The position numbers were made by a program, and so were the translations under genes. The notes under the pieces were generated by a model. The model worked only from the letters and a program-made list of their open reading frames with translations. It was not told the origin of the DNA and made no database searches. Of a DNA stretch of 64,000 nucleotides, positions 46,096 through 57,122 are shown piece after piece; the stretch's first letter is position 1; every line of letters begins with the position of its first letter. This DNA is from Deinandra increscens subsp. villosa. Its lineage: Eukaryota; Streptophyta; Magnoliopsida; Asterales; Asteraceae. The stretch covers positions 97,147,462-97,211,461 of the forward strand of contig JBCNJP010000010.1 in the NCBI GenBank assembly GCA_039602395.1, written 5' to 3'.

Positions 46096-46455
46096 TGTTA
46101 GAGCATATACCTATGCTATGATGTGTCTCGTGTATTGTATCTATGTGAGCATGTCTTAGTATGAGTTTTAGTGACAATATCATTGGCACCGGACCAAATG
46201 GTCCGCCGGACCAAATGGTACGCCCGTACCATTTGGTACGCAGCCTGTTTAGTCACTAAATATAAATAGGTTGTGTAAGAATGATAGCTTAACATTCTGA
46301 GTCATTCTACACTTTCTGTGTGTGTTTTCTAGAGAGAGAAACCAGAGAGAACTTCTTTGTATCTTCAAGTGATCAATAAGAATTCTCTTATTTACATCTC
46401 GTGTTCATTACATTGATCAAAGCATGCAGTAATAAGATCGTATCTCGATTTTACA
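46096..46455 (+). repeat. 5' LTR of element F
   Basis: TGTTAGAGCATATACC...TCGATTTTACA, 360 bp, with TATAAATA at 46261-46268. U3 carries GGTCCGCCGG and GTACCATTTGGTACG palindromic words. The five bases before it are GTTAG. Confidence 0.9.
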
Positions 46456-46457
46456 AG

Positions 46458-46469
46458 TGGTATCAGAGC
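46458..46469 (+). promoter_or_regulatory. Primer binding site of element F
   Basis: TGGTATCAGAGC, two bases after the LTR, complementary to the 3' end of initiator Met tRNA as is standard for plant copia elements. Confidence 0.92.
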
Positions 46470-46684
46470 ATTTGGTTGCTCTACTGCTGTGTTTTTGATC
46501 AATTTTCGGATTTTTAGAGTGAGAAAGTTTGGGTTTTCTTCATTTTTCATCAAATTCTTCCAATTCCGAGTGTTTCCGAGGTGAAAAATGATTTCTGAGT
46601 GTTCGTGGAGTAATTTCGCACCTTACTGAATCAAATTCCAGCTCCAAAAGTCAAAATCCGCGAAGATCAGTCGAAATCAGCTTC

Positions 46685-46950
46685 GAAAGCATCTGGTCCG
46701 CTCGAAGAAATTCTGGTCCGCTGGTGGTCCACTGATTGGTCGGCTAGGCAATCTTCAAGTTGGTCCGTGGCAGTTATTTTTTGGTCCGCTGTACCATTTT
46801 GATCCGACGTACCAATCTGGTCCGCGGAGATAATTTGGTCTGCGTTTGGCCCGCTGATTAAGTTGGTCCAGAATTGGTCCGCTGAGTACAAATTTGGTCC
46901 GCTAGTTAATTTGGTCCGGATTTGGTCCGCTGAGAAGGTTTGGTACGCTA
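46685..46950. repeat. GGTCCGCTGG word array in the leader of element F
   Basis: About 15 copies of TTGGTCCGCTG and variants (TTGGTCCGGAT, TTGGTACGCT, TTGATCCGACG) between primer site and gag. The same word appears in the LTR of F and of A. Confidence 0.85.
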
Positions 46951-47376
46951 GCAGAAAAGTGATCTTCACTGAAACTGACGTAACTTGAGAACCGTAAAGA
47001 GTTACGGGAGCTTAAACCAGCCAAAACGTTCGTCTCGACGAGATCTAGACTTGTATCGGCCTAATGGCCAGTACTGTCTAGTTTTGACCCCCAAAATCCG
47101 CTTGGAAGACCTCCGTTTTTGAGTTCGAAGTTTTTAAAGTATTATTTTCGGTGAAAAATGCCTGATTTTCAAGCATTTGCAGTTATGCAAAGCACGGTAT
47201 AAGCTATGCTGAATTTTGATAATGAAATAGGAACAAGTCAGAAAGTTCCTAAGCTGTTAAAGTTGGAAGATTATCAAAATTGGAAGCAACATTTTTCTGC
47301 ATACATCAGCACAAACGATATTGATTTATGGATTCCAATTCAAAAGTTGTATGTACGTCTAACTGCAGATGGAGAG

Positions 47377-47758
47377 TGATGAGGAGAGGTCAAAATCGGA
47401 TATGCAAGTATAACAACAAAGATAACTCACGGGTGACAATCAAACTAAAATATCTCCAAGAGAGAAAGATGCAGTTGCGACGGAGCCGATAGCAAGTGCA
47501 TCCGCTTCATATTAAGGAACTTGCGAACCAATTTGTTAGTATAAATAGAACATTCATGAATCACAGAAAGGACTTTTGGAACGAGAGGAGATTTTACACC
47601 TTTGGTGTGTGTTTCTCTCCAGATTCTAAATTTGTACAAACTGATCAATCAATATAATATCTTCATTCAACCATAATCTTCTCCTACTTCTTTCTACGAA
47701 TTCAAGAGTGAGGTCTAGAATTTCATTTTACGTGCGAGTGGGATTTTATTCTTCATCA
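47377..47758 (+). repeat. 5' LTR of gypsy G
   Basis: TGATGAGGAGAGGTC...TATTCTTCATCA, 382 bp, with TATAAATA at 47540-47547. Preceded by GAGAG in the F gag. Its ends (TGATGA...TCATCA) resemble those of element H on its own strand (TGATGATATA...GATTCTTCA). Confidence 0.8.
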
Positions 47759-47760
47759 AT

Positions 47761-47774
47761 TGGCGCCATCCGTG
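47761..47774 (+). promoter_or_regulatory. Primer binding site of gypsy G
   Basis: TGGCGCCATCCGTG two bases after the LTR. Element H uses TGGCGCCATCCATGG, so both elements appear to use the same kind of tRNA primer; I did not identify which tRNA. Confidence 0.7.
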
Positions 47775-47796
47775 TATTAACTGAATTTGAGAAAGG

Positions 47797-50100
47797 ATGG
47801 AGAAATTAGTTGGTGATTCGGCGAAGAAAAACACTGTACTTACATCGTCGAGTGCAGGAAAGGGCGATATGAGCTCGAAAGGTTCTGGTGGAGGATTTAG
47901 TATGAAACCTTTGCTATTTTCGTTTTCAAATCATGAAAAGGATAATGATGATTTAATAAAAGATCAGCGAGAGGGAGATGGCCGGTTGAGGAGTTCTGAT
48001 GTTTGATGTGAATTTTATGATGAATTCCTGATACGAAATTTGGGGATCCTGCGAAAATTGAAAGATAAATAGGATTGAGAGTTATGGCTTCAGGAAGTTC
48101 GAACAAAGCTCAAATTCACTCATGAGCGTGAGGTGTCAAAAACGGCAAGTCAGAATGATGTTTTGGATGATCTCGAGGATGATCCGATCCTCATTAAGAA
48201 GCCGGCATCTCCAGGTAATCTCGTTGATGGAGTAATTGTTTGAATTTAACTCTTATATTTACTAATTGTTATAAGTAAGAGTTTCGATCTTCAATTATAC
48301 ACACATTCATAAGAATGCTTACGATTCATGGAAAATTATATGAAGTTATGATGCGTTGTTTGAAACTCGTTTAAGAAATAAACGAATTCAAAATAAACAC
48401 AAAAACGTAGATTAAATAACGATTTCCAGAAAATCATATGGAGATTTGAAGGTGTGCTGTTTGAATTTTTTAATAAACGTCAAAATGGCGCGCAATTCTG
48501 GAAAACCAGATGACGACTTGAAGATATGCTAGACAAAATCTCAAAAGTCAAAAACACGCAACCTGCGTGTCCTTCGTGTTGTGCAGTTTCTTTTTCATAA
48601 AAAAAAGGAGGGAAAGGCATATGGCATAATACATATGCTCATGTAATTTAGATAAATTGAAAATGCTTGTATATATGACACGCGCTGTCAAAAAGCCCTC
48701 CATGCGAGGCCTACCTTTGCAAGTGTTAACATTTTAGACACTCATACATGCGCTGTCAAAAAGCCCTCCATGCGAGGCCTATCCTTACAAGCGTTAATAT
48801 TTTGAACACTTGCACATGCACTTGCACTTGCCCCCTAAGTGGGGGCTCGTATGTATGTATGATTGTTGATTGTTTATAAGGTAATAGCCAAAAGCCCTTT
48901 TCAAAAAAGGCATATGTGTCACATGGTTAATATTCCATGTGTGGATGTTTCAGGGACAGCAAAAGCATTTGTACCATACTTTCCTCCCTCAATGCAAGAG
49001 CAATCAAAGTTTGCTAACTGGATTGCTAACGCACGATTTCTGAAGAAGTTGAAGATGCCTACTTCTGTGAAAAAATATGCAGGGTTATCAGATCCTGATG
49101 ATCAAGTGTTTGATTTTTGGTCAGCAGCCCGTTTAGAATGTTGGTCAGAAGAAACGTGGTGCCACATGCTTGTCCAAACATTTACTGGAGCTGCCAGAGT
49201 ATGGTATGACTCAGTACCTAATGCTCAAATCATAGAATTTGAAGACTTGAAAGAAAAGTTTTTAAGACAGTTTAGTCAGCAACGGAAGTGTACTAAAGAA
49301 GTCACTGAAGTTCATAATATCCGGCGAAGGAATGATGAGAGTCTCGAAAACTTTGTGGTTCGCTTCAATAATGAAACTATGAAGATCGTTGGTGCTCAAG
49401 ACTAGTTGCGGATTTCTGGTTTTTGTCATGGGGTGAGGCATTCACACTTAGTAGAAAAATTACATGAGGATTTACCTAAAACTATGGAAGTGTTGATGGA
49501 TAGAGTGCGAGTCTATGTTAAAGGACGAAGTGCTTCAAGAAATATTCAGGGTATAAATACCCATAAACCATCCTCAAAGGGTGCAAATGCAAATGCCAAG
49601 AGCATAAATGCAAATGAAAATACTAACCCACAGAGAAGTCAATCTTGGGGAAAGTATAGAACACAACCATATGATAGAAGAAGGGATGGGAATTTTGGAA
49701 GAAATAAAAGAAGTTGGGAGGCGAAGGTAGACGAGTTCCCAATGTTAACTAAGACACCAAGTGAAATTTTGGCAACTGAGAATGTGCAATTTACTAAGCC
49801 TCAAAGAACACGTTTGGGCGCAAATGTAGATACAACAAAGTATTGTGATTTTCACAAAGATAGAGGTCATGACACAAATGACTGTCGACATTTGCGAAAT
49901 GAGATAGACAAGGCCATTAAATCTGGAAAGTTGTCTCACTTGGTGAAGAATATACAAGAAGGTCGCCCTATGGCAAATGCCAAAAATGTTATAGGGATGA
50001 TCAGGCAAAATCCTAACACTTGGCATAGGAACGTGCGAACAAAGACAGTTGAAGAAGCTTGGAAAATGTGTGAAATTATATTTCCTCCCATAAGAGGTGA
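47797..50100 (+). pseudogene. Gypsy G gag
   Basis: A first frame 47797-48006 (M-E-K-L-V start, Ser/Gly-rich) ends in a stop, perhaps through another unrecognised intron. A second coding stretch (about 48072-48214, E-V-R-T-K-L ... K-K-P-A-S-P) joins across a predicted intron (48215-48953) to the gag domain: A-F-V-P-Y-F-P-P, W-S-A-A-R-L-E-C-W, A-A-R-V-W-Y-D, F-L-R-Q-F. TAG at 49403 interrupts it, and the frame resumes with F-C-H-G-V-R. Near 49840-49880 a knuckle-like C-D-F-H-K-D-R-G-H-x4-C replaces the classic CCHC. The pieces correspond to a Retrotrans_gag protein of the Tat type. Confidence 0.8.
48215..48953 (+). other. Predicted intron in gypsy G gag
   Basis: Starts CCAG|GTAATC and ends GATGTTTCAG|GGACAGC. 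Removal keeps the frame (codon CCA, then G|GG). The 739 bp are non-coding and AT-rich and hold a two-unit direct repeat of period 68 (48680-48815, containing GCGCTGTCAAAAAGCCCTCC). Confidence 0.55.
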
Positions 50101-52144
50101 AGATGCAAAAGAAAATCATGTGGTTATCACTGTTGGAATTGTTGGGTTCCTGGTGAAAAGAACATATCTCGATACTGGAAGTGCATCTGAGATCATGTAT
50201 GAATCATATTTTCGAAAGATGGGATCGGATGTGCAAAAGAAGTTGAAACCTCATAATTCACCCTTAATTGGTTTCTCGGGGGAAATTGTACACCCGATGG
50301 GGGAGGTCACTTTGCCTGTAATTTTTGGTGATGACAAGTTTTTCAGGGAGGTGATGTTGACATTTGTGATAGTTGCAACTCCATCACCACACAATGTTAT
50401 CATAGGTAGACCTGGATGGAAAATGATAGGGGCCATTGTGTCAATACCACATGGAATGGTTCGTTTCCCCACACCTGCTGGGATCGCAACTGTAGAATCG
50501 GATATGAAAATGCATATAGCAATGGTGGATAAACCTGATAAAACCAAAGAGGGTATCAAAGTGGTTCAAGAGGATGTGTTGACAAAGGATAAATGGGTAA
50601 TCAATGAGAAGTTTCCGGATCAAGTCATAGAAGTGGGAAGGAAGTTGCAAGGTGAATATAGAGAAAAGTTATTTCAATTATTGAAAAGAAATGTTGACAT
50701 CTTCGCATGGGAACCATCGGATATGACAGGTGTTCCAAAACATTTTGCTGAACATCGTCTTAATGTCTATCCTGGTGCCAAGCCAATACAACAGAAGCGA
50801 AGAATTGTTGATAAGGTCAGAAACGAAGTTATAAAAAATAAAATCGATAAACTTGTCGAAGCTGGAATACTAAGAGAGGTACATTACCAAACTTGGGTTG
50901 CAAATCCAGTCTTAGTCAAGAAACCAAATGGTTCCTGGCGCATGTGTATAGACTTTAAAGATCTAAATAAAGCTTGTCCTAAAGATTGTTATCCCTTACC
51001 AGAGATAGACTTCAAGGTCGATTCTTTGGCTGGATATAAATGGAAGTGTTTCCTTGATGCTTACAAAGGGTATCATCAAATCACTATGGCTGAGGAAGAT
51101 GAAGACAAACGGCTTTCATTACAAATGAAGGTCTCTTTTGCTACAAAAAAATGCCTTTTGGCTTAAAGAATGCTGGAGCAACATATCAAAGATTGATGGA
51201 TAAAACTTTCCAAAAGCAAGTGGGAAGAAATTTAGAAGCATATGTTGATGATGTGGTCATCAAAAGTTGCAAGGAAAAGGATATGATTGATGACATTGAG
51301 GAAACATTCGGAAACTTGAGAAGGATCAACATGAAACTAAATCCTAAGAAGTGTTCATTTGCTATGGAAGAAGGAAAATTTTTGGGAGTTTTGGTAAATA
51401 ATAATGGGATACAGGCACATCCTGGGAAAGTAAAAGCGGTATTAGAAATGGCTCCACCAAAAACCATTCAAGAAATTCAGACTTTAAATGGTCGATTGGT
51501 GGCATTACATCGGTTCCTTTCAAAAGCAGCAGAGCGAACAGTTCCGTTTATAAAAGTGTTAAAGGAAAGTTTGAAAGGAAACCATTTTGAGTGGACAAGT
51601 GAAGCTAACAAAGCCTTTGAAGATTTAAAGATGGATCTTGTTACACTTCCAACTTTGACTGCTCCGAGGTTGGGAGAAAAATTGGTTATGTACTTGGCGG
51701 TTACTGAGAATGCGGTCAGTGCTGTGTTAATGGTGGAAAGGGAAGAGAAGCAAATACCAATCTATTACATTAGTAAGATGTTGAAAGATTATGAAACAAG
51801 ATATCCAATAGTGGAAAAGATAGTTTTGGCATTGGTACAAGCAACTCGACGCTTGAGAATGTACTTTCAAGCTCATACTATCATCGTTCATACTTCTTTT
51901 CCTATTCAAAACATCTTAAGGAAACCTGAGATGTCGGGAAGATTGGTGAGATGGGCTATTGAGCTGGGACCTTTTGATATTGAATTCAAGCAACGTACAT
52001 CAATTAAAGGCCAAGTGATAGCTGACTTTTTAGCTGAAGTACCAGAAGGAACAGGTGTAAATAGCATTACCGTTCTTGAACCCATTGAGAAAACATGGAT
52101 TTTACATACAGACGGATCATCCAACTCAGATGGGTCAGGAGCAG
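50101..52144 (+). pseudogene. Gypsy G protease, reverse transcriptase and first RNase H
   Basis: Protease active-site L-D-T-G-S at about 50167-50181. Reverse transcriptase from about 50780, with E-A-G-I-L-R-E-V, W-R-M-C-I-D-F-K-D-L-N-K-A-C-P, and F-L-D-A-Y-K-G-Y-H-Q-I. A frameshift near 51140-51152 in an A-run moves to the frame from 51151, which holds M-P-F-G-L-K-N-A-G-A-T-Y-Q and the catalytic Y-V-D-D (51241-51252). RNase H follows (I-Y-Y-I-S-K, Y-P-I-V-E-K). The frame reaches I-A-D-F-L-A-E and then the second RNase H, starting L-H-T-D-G-S-S at about 52102. These domains would cut the polyprotein and copy element RNA. Confidence 0.88.
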
Positions 52145-52225
52145 GTGAAATTTTGTTACAAGTACCTTCTATTTTATAAATCGCATATGCATATGTTATG
52201 TTAATCATTTCCTTAAAATTTCTAG
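52145..52225 (+). other. Predicted intron 1 in the second RNase H of gypsy G
   Basis: 81 bp, GTGAAATTTTG...AATTTCTAG, U-rich, with an in-frame stop if read through. Removal restores G-A-G-L-I-L. The homologous copy in element H (57123-57416, minus) lacks exactly this segment. Confidence 0.75.
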
Positions 52226-52327
52226 GATTGATTTTGAAAAGCCCTGAAGGTGATGAGTTGACATATGCGATCAGATTTGGCTTTGTATCCTCAAATAATG
52301 AAGCAGAATATGAAGCACTACTAGCAG

Positions 52328-52571
52328 GTCAGGTTGTGTGATTCTTATAAATTTGTATGTTCTTTTAAAAAAAAGATGGGGAAGAAGAGTATGAATATAT
52401 AGATATACTCAGGCATCCTTTGAGCAAATGTATTCGTAAAGAAGTTCACATATGTTTGCAGAGGAAAAATTTACAGATGCATATGTGTTTGTATTTGAAT
52501 AATCCTTTGCGTAATTGATCGTTTTTATACAAAAACAAAACTTATCATTGTAAGTTGATAATTCATGACAG
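52328..52571 (+). other. Predicted intron 2 in the second RNase H of gypsy G
   Basis: 244 bp, GTCAGGTTGTG...TTCATGACAG. Removal restores L-A-G-L-R-L-A. In element H, sequence homology stops at this same point and is followed by GTCATGGG. Confidence 0.7.
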
Positions 52572-52735
52572 GTTTAAGGTTAGCCAAAAAGATGAAAGCT
52601 AAGCAATTAATAGCGTATGTGGATTCGCTGTTGGTGGCGAGTCAAGTTGCCGGAACATATGAAGCAAAAGGAAAGTATATGGCGTTATACTTGGAGCAAG
52701 TACAAGAACTTATAAAGAGTTTCGACAAATGCTAA

Positions 52736-54075
52736 GTGTTACACATATCTAGAAGCCAAAATAGGAAAGCTGATGCTTTAAGTAAATTAGCATCTGTGGC
52801 ATTTGAGCATCTTGCAAAAGAAATCAGAGTGGAATTGTTGGAAGTTCCTACTGTTAATCTGAAATTAACAGCGGATGTGCAAATGTATGAAGGCAGTTGG
52901 ATGTGGCCAATAATAAAATACTTAACAAAAGGAGAACTTCCAGATGACAAAGAACAAGCCAGGCAAGTGAGAGTAAATTCACTTCAATACCAAATGCAAG
53001 ATGATACCTTATATCGAAGGAGCTTTTTGGGTCCCCTATTGAGATGTTTGTTGCCAAGCGAGGCAGAGTGGGTTGTTAGAGAAGTGAACGAAGGAATTTG
53101 TGGTATTCATGCAGGAGCTAAAATGGTAGTGGAAAAAATTATGAGTCTTGGCTATTATTGGCCAGGCATGTATAGAAGTACCTTTGAAGAGCTTCAAAAA
53201 TGCCAAGCATGTCAAGCACATGCGCCAGTGAGTATGTGAGCTAAAAATAAATTATCCCTGTGACATCTGCTTGGCCATTTCAAAAATGGGGTATGGATAT
53301 AGTAGGGCCATTTCCGGTCGCAAGTGGGGGTGTGAAGTTTCTCATAGTTGCTATCGACTATTTCACAAAATGGGTTGAGGCAAAACCTTTAGCTAACATC
53401 TCTGGACAACAAGTAAAGAGATTTGTGTGGGAACATATTGTATGCAGGTTTGGCTTACCATTATACATCATAACCGACAATGGGCAACAATTTGCCGGAA
53501 ATCCATTCAGCGCCTGGTGTGAAGATTTGCACATCAATCAGATCTTTACATCTGTGGCACATCCACAGGCTAATGGGCAAGTGAAACGGGCCAATAGAAG
53601 CTTAGTAGAAGGAATAAAAATGAGGTTAGAAAAATATGGGGGAAGTTGGGTAGATGAACTACCGCATGTGTTGTGGGCACACAGAACTATGCCCAAAACA
53701 AGCAATGGAGAGACTCCATTTCGTTTAGTATATGGAACTGAAGCAGTCATACCTGCAGAAATTGGGCTACCTAGTCACAGACTGCAAGTGTTAGTACCTG
53801 ATAATGACGAAGCTTTAAGAACCAACTTGGATTTGTTAGAAGAAAGAAGGGAGATAACGGCTATTCGAGAAAGTAGATACAAGAAAGAAATGGCAAAGTA
53901 TAACAACGCAAAAGCAAAAGTGCACCAATATAAGGTGGGGGAATATGTCTTGAGAAACAATGAAGTTAGCCGTGCTCTCCCGTTGGGGAAAATGTCTCCA
54001 AAGTGGGAAGGTCCGTATATTATTAAGAAAGCTATTGGAAATGGATCTTATATACTCGAGCAAATCGATGGTGCT
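52736..54075 (+). pseudogene. Gypsy G integrase (interrupted by element H)
   Basis: After the stop at 52733, R-S-Q-N-R-K-A-D-A-L-S-K leads into integrase. The zinc-binding region near 53090-53220 has G-I-H-A-G and C-Q-A-C, but the usual first His appears as Asn (V-N-E-G). A frameshift and stop lie near 53238-53260. The core at 53260-54075 has the catalytic Asp in W-G-M-D-I-V-G-P-F and in I-T-D-N-G-Q-Q-F. The expected Glu in the N-G-Q-V-E-R block is Lys (AAA at 53584-53586). Such a change would destroy DDE catalysis. The last residues continue after element H at 61276-61324 (E-L-A-R-A-W-N-G). Confidence 0.85.
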
Positions 54076-54471
54076 TGAAGAATCAAATAATCTCACAAGA
54101 TACAAGATAGAGATGATTTGATCTTTAGAATAGAAGAGAATAAGAGAGAAATTGAGATAAGAATGAAACTAATGATTTTATTGATGCAAGTGTATTTACA
54201 GACGGAAGTGTAGTAAACACATAGTTAAAGGTGTAAAAGTGAAGAGGCGAAGATCCTTGCTCCAGCTCTGATCTCAGCTATTTATAGAGCATCCAGCATG
54301 CTCATGTCAGCACTTGCACATCCGACCATCGACCTTGCACATCCGTCCTTATAATCACTTCCTTATCAAACCTATCAAACTTGGCATACTACATTAGATA
54401 ACCTTGCAAGAGAGGACTTAATGACCAGGGTCGGATGTGACCGCACATCCAAGACCCATAGTATATCATCA
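54076..54471 (-). repeat. 3' LTR of element H
   Basis: Minus strand TGATGATATACTATGG...TTTGATTCTTCA, 396 bp, with TATAAATA at about 54280. No difference from the copy at 60875-61270 was seen. Upstream of the TATA box are repeated TTGCACATCCG-type words. Confidence 0.92.
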
Positions 54472-54484
54472 AGTCCCCCAAGTC
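54472..54484 (-). promoter_or_regulatory. Polypurine tract of element H
   Basis: On the minus strand GACTTGGGGGACT, ending at the LTR start TGATGATATA. Confidence 0.75.
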
Positions 54485-57122
54485 TATTGACTGAGACAGT
54501 CTATGTGAAGTTAATAGACTTAAAGGTTAAAAAATACACATCCAATATATTTTCCTGTTTGCATTATACAAGTAAATATACCTTTTATCCATTGCCATTC
54601 TGCATGTGTAGGTGATTCCAATTTTAAATTCTGATCACACACCACTAAAACACATTCAACTCATTTTGATTAAAAGCCTTACCTCATCCAGCCCCCTTAG
54701 TCCATTGGCGTATACTTTTGTTAAAACTAATGGACTATAATCAATCATACCTGACGCACATGCAGACTCTGCCTTACCACCAAGATCAACACTTTCATTT
54801 ATTACATGCAAGTGCTTATTCATTACACATCCTCCTTTAATAAGCATATGCGAATTACCAATCATATATTTCATCAAGCCCCTAGTCTAGTATGATATGG
54901 TGTCAACTACATCTGCTAGACTCATAATCTTCATCTTAGCAGTTATGGAATTTGGAAGTGACAATAGTTGAGCTTTTAAGAAACATTGAAGAAAACACCA
55001 GCAACTTATTTTCCCAAGGAAAACTAGTTAAGAGGATTCCAAGTATTAATGCATAGTACTTTCACAAAGAACATAACAAATCCTTAGTTACCCATTGAAA
55101 ACCTCTTCAACACTTGCAATTGATAGACATCTTCATACTTGGTCCTAGCCACCATATATTGACGAAGTGAAAGAAGGATTTTGTTCACTTTCACATGCGG
55201 TAATGTTTCTGATGCTAACCCATAACACATCCATCATGGAATAACCAAATAAACAAATATTCATAAATTCTTTGTAGAAAAGAGCAAGCGCCAATTTAAG
55301 AAGAAGAGAACTCCTCCAAAATATGTGATATCCTTAAAGGAGAGGAAATGCACTTTCCGACGCATGGGATGAAGAAAATATGTAAAGAAGTACTCTTGGG
55401 AAATAACTTTGCCCAAAGAACAATTGAAGCAATTAATGCTACAAACTACTGAAGTTTCAAAGGGATCCTCCATAAGATTCCAACAGCTATAATTCATACT
55501 TGTAGAAGACTTGGAAGTGATAGATTCATCACTTGCTTCCATAGAAAGTATCATTCTTGAAGATATCAAAGCATCTTACCTCCTGAATTATCATTTTTCT
55601 CGGAAAAAGCAATCTGATTATGTGATTTTTCTACGAACTACAGAATAAAATTACTTAAATTTTACATATGCATCGCATGTGCTTTATGGTGTATATGCAC
55701 ATGCGAATGATTCAAGCAGAATATCTAAAGTCTGTAAATTATAAATACTTGCAACAATCAATAGTTTGTTATTTTGCACATGCGTCCATGTGTCTGACTT
55801 TTGCACATGCGTCCATGTGTCTAACTTTTGGTTATGTAACCAGGGCATGTACCCTTGATAATGCACCACTTTTGCCGGAAGGGTTTGTGTGGGCCCTTCC
55901 GAAGTTTGCATGGATTTAGCCATGTTACCATTTTGACTTTATCTTGATGCATTTCCATTTTAGCTTAGCTTTTACTAACAGATAAGTTAGTATTGTTCAT
56001 GGCTTAAGCAATTTTCTAGAGTTTGGTCTAACTTTTCCCTTCCTTGGGATGTTTATAACCTGAACTCTTTTACGACATGGTTTGATCTTTCCTTTAAAGG
56101 ATATTTATAACCAAGGTCCGTATTCTTATGGTTGGATGTTTTTGACATCTTTTTCCATATAGACATGGCAGTCTCTTAGGGAGGAAACCTTACCCCTGAA
56201 TTGTACTCAATTGAGCACTTGCATAGTTGTATATTACAACTTAGCTTTTTCAAACACCAAGTGCTTGTTTTAACATGGCTGCCTAAGCAAGCTTAGTTAA
56301 TTGCCTTAGCATGGTTGCATAAACACCAGCAACTTAGCTATAATGTGGACTTAGCATGGTTGCATAAATATCAGCAACTTAGCATGGCCCATCCTCTATC
56401 CTTTTTTTTTCTTTAACCATAAAAAAAAATTCGGATTCCCACCTAAAACACCATCTAGCACTTCCAAATTAATTATACTCCTCAACCCTTCCTGTCATGC
56501 GATACTTTTTCATGTAACATTATTCTAAATCCAAGAAATCACTTCCATCAAGCCTCTATAAAACATAAAGCCTCATTGTTCTTATTTTACAACTTTACAA
56601 ATCCTTTAAAATGAAATGCAAGCCTCTCCATGCGTATTTCTTCGCATGTGTCACCATCGCAAGTGTAATTCATCTTGAATCTGAGGCACCAACATCTGAC
56701 CACATATAGACCATATATGCATTCCTTTCTTGTTTACCCTATCTACCCTCATATCATAAACCCTTATGATTTTTGTCTCAGGAACTCACCGTTAACCTTG
56801 CAATCTTACTATGTACTTCCAATAATCCTAAAACTTAAAGTTAACTATCTTCCTTATCATTGAACAACCACATCCACCTTTTTGTTGCTTATACTTCCAC
56901 CTGGGATGATTTCTTTAATTCCATCCTCAATTCTCACTTAGTAGGGATAGTTATTCCTTTAACACAACCTCCTTTCTTCTTTAAACAAATCGTAATCAAG
57001 CTACCTATTACCATTATTACCAATCGTTGAAGCAACTTTCCCATATAAACAACACACTTCCTCACGAACTTTCTTGCTTATTAGCCCCAAAAATTTCTCG
57101 TCTATCCACCCCGATTAGATAA
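54485..57122 (-). other. Element H interior, 3' part, no gene seen
   Basis: AT-rich with no frame bearing a recognisable domain. It contains a 27-bp two-unit tandem repeat at 55773-55827 (TTTGCACATGCGTCCATGTG in each unit) and several TTAGCATGG words at 56280-56385. Words with CACATGC and CATATGC are frequent. Confidence 0.6.

Larger units (their letters stand above)
46096..47376 (+). mobile_element. Copia element F, 5' end only (A family)
   Basis: 5' LTR, primer site, leader and the first part of gag (about 47199-47376, matching window positions 1-190). It is then cut by insertion of gypsy G in the gag. It shows what the missing 5' end of element A looks like. The gag start here has a TAA in place of CAA upstream of the ATG. 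The remainder of F should lie beyond the right end of the window if G is intact. Confidence 0.85.
52096..52735 (+). pseudogene. Gypsy G second (archaeal-type) RNase H, three exons
   Basis: Exon a ends G-S-G-A-G at 52144, exon b 52226-52327 (L-I-L-K-S-P-E-G-D-E, S-S-N-N-E-A-E-Y-E-A-L-L-A), and exon c starts 52572 (G-L-R-L-A-K-K-M-K, Y-V-D-S-L-L-V). The conserved acids D (T-D-G-S), E (N-E-A-E-Y) and D (Y-V-D-S) are all present once the two GT-AG gaps are removed. A TAA at 52733-52735 ends exon c early. A homologous exon a+b fused without the first gap exists on the minus strand at 57123-57416. An additional RNase H of this kind is a known feature of Tat elements; introns in it are not something I know to be described. 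Confidence 0.8.

Noticed and set aside
47797..48006. Small independent gene at the start of gypsy G
   Set aside because: Its place right after the primer site and its Ser/Gly-rich composition fit the gag N-terminus; it is more likely a gag exon.
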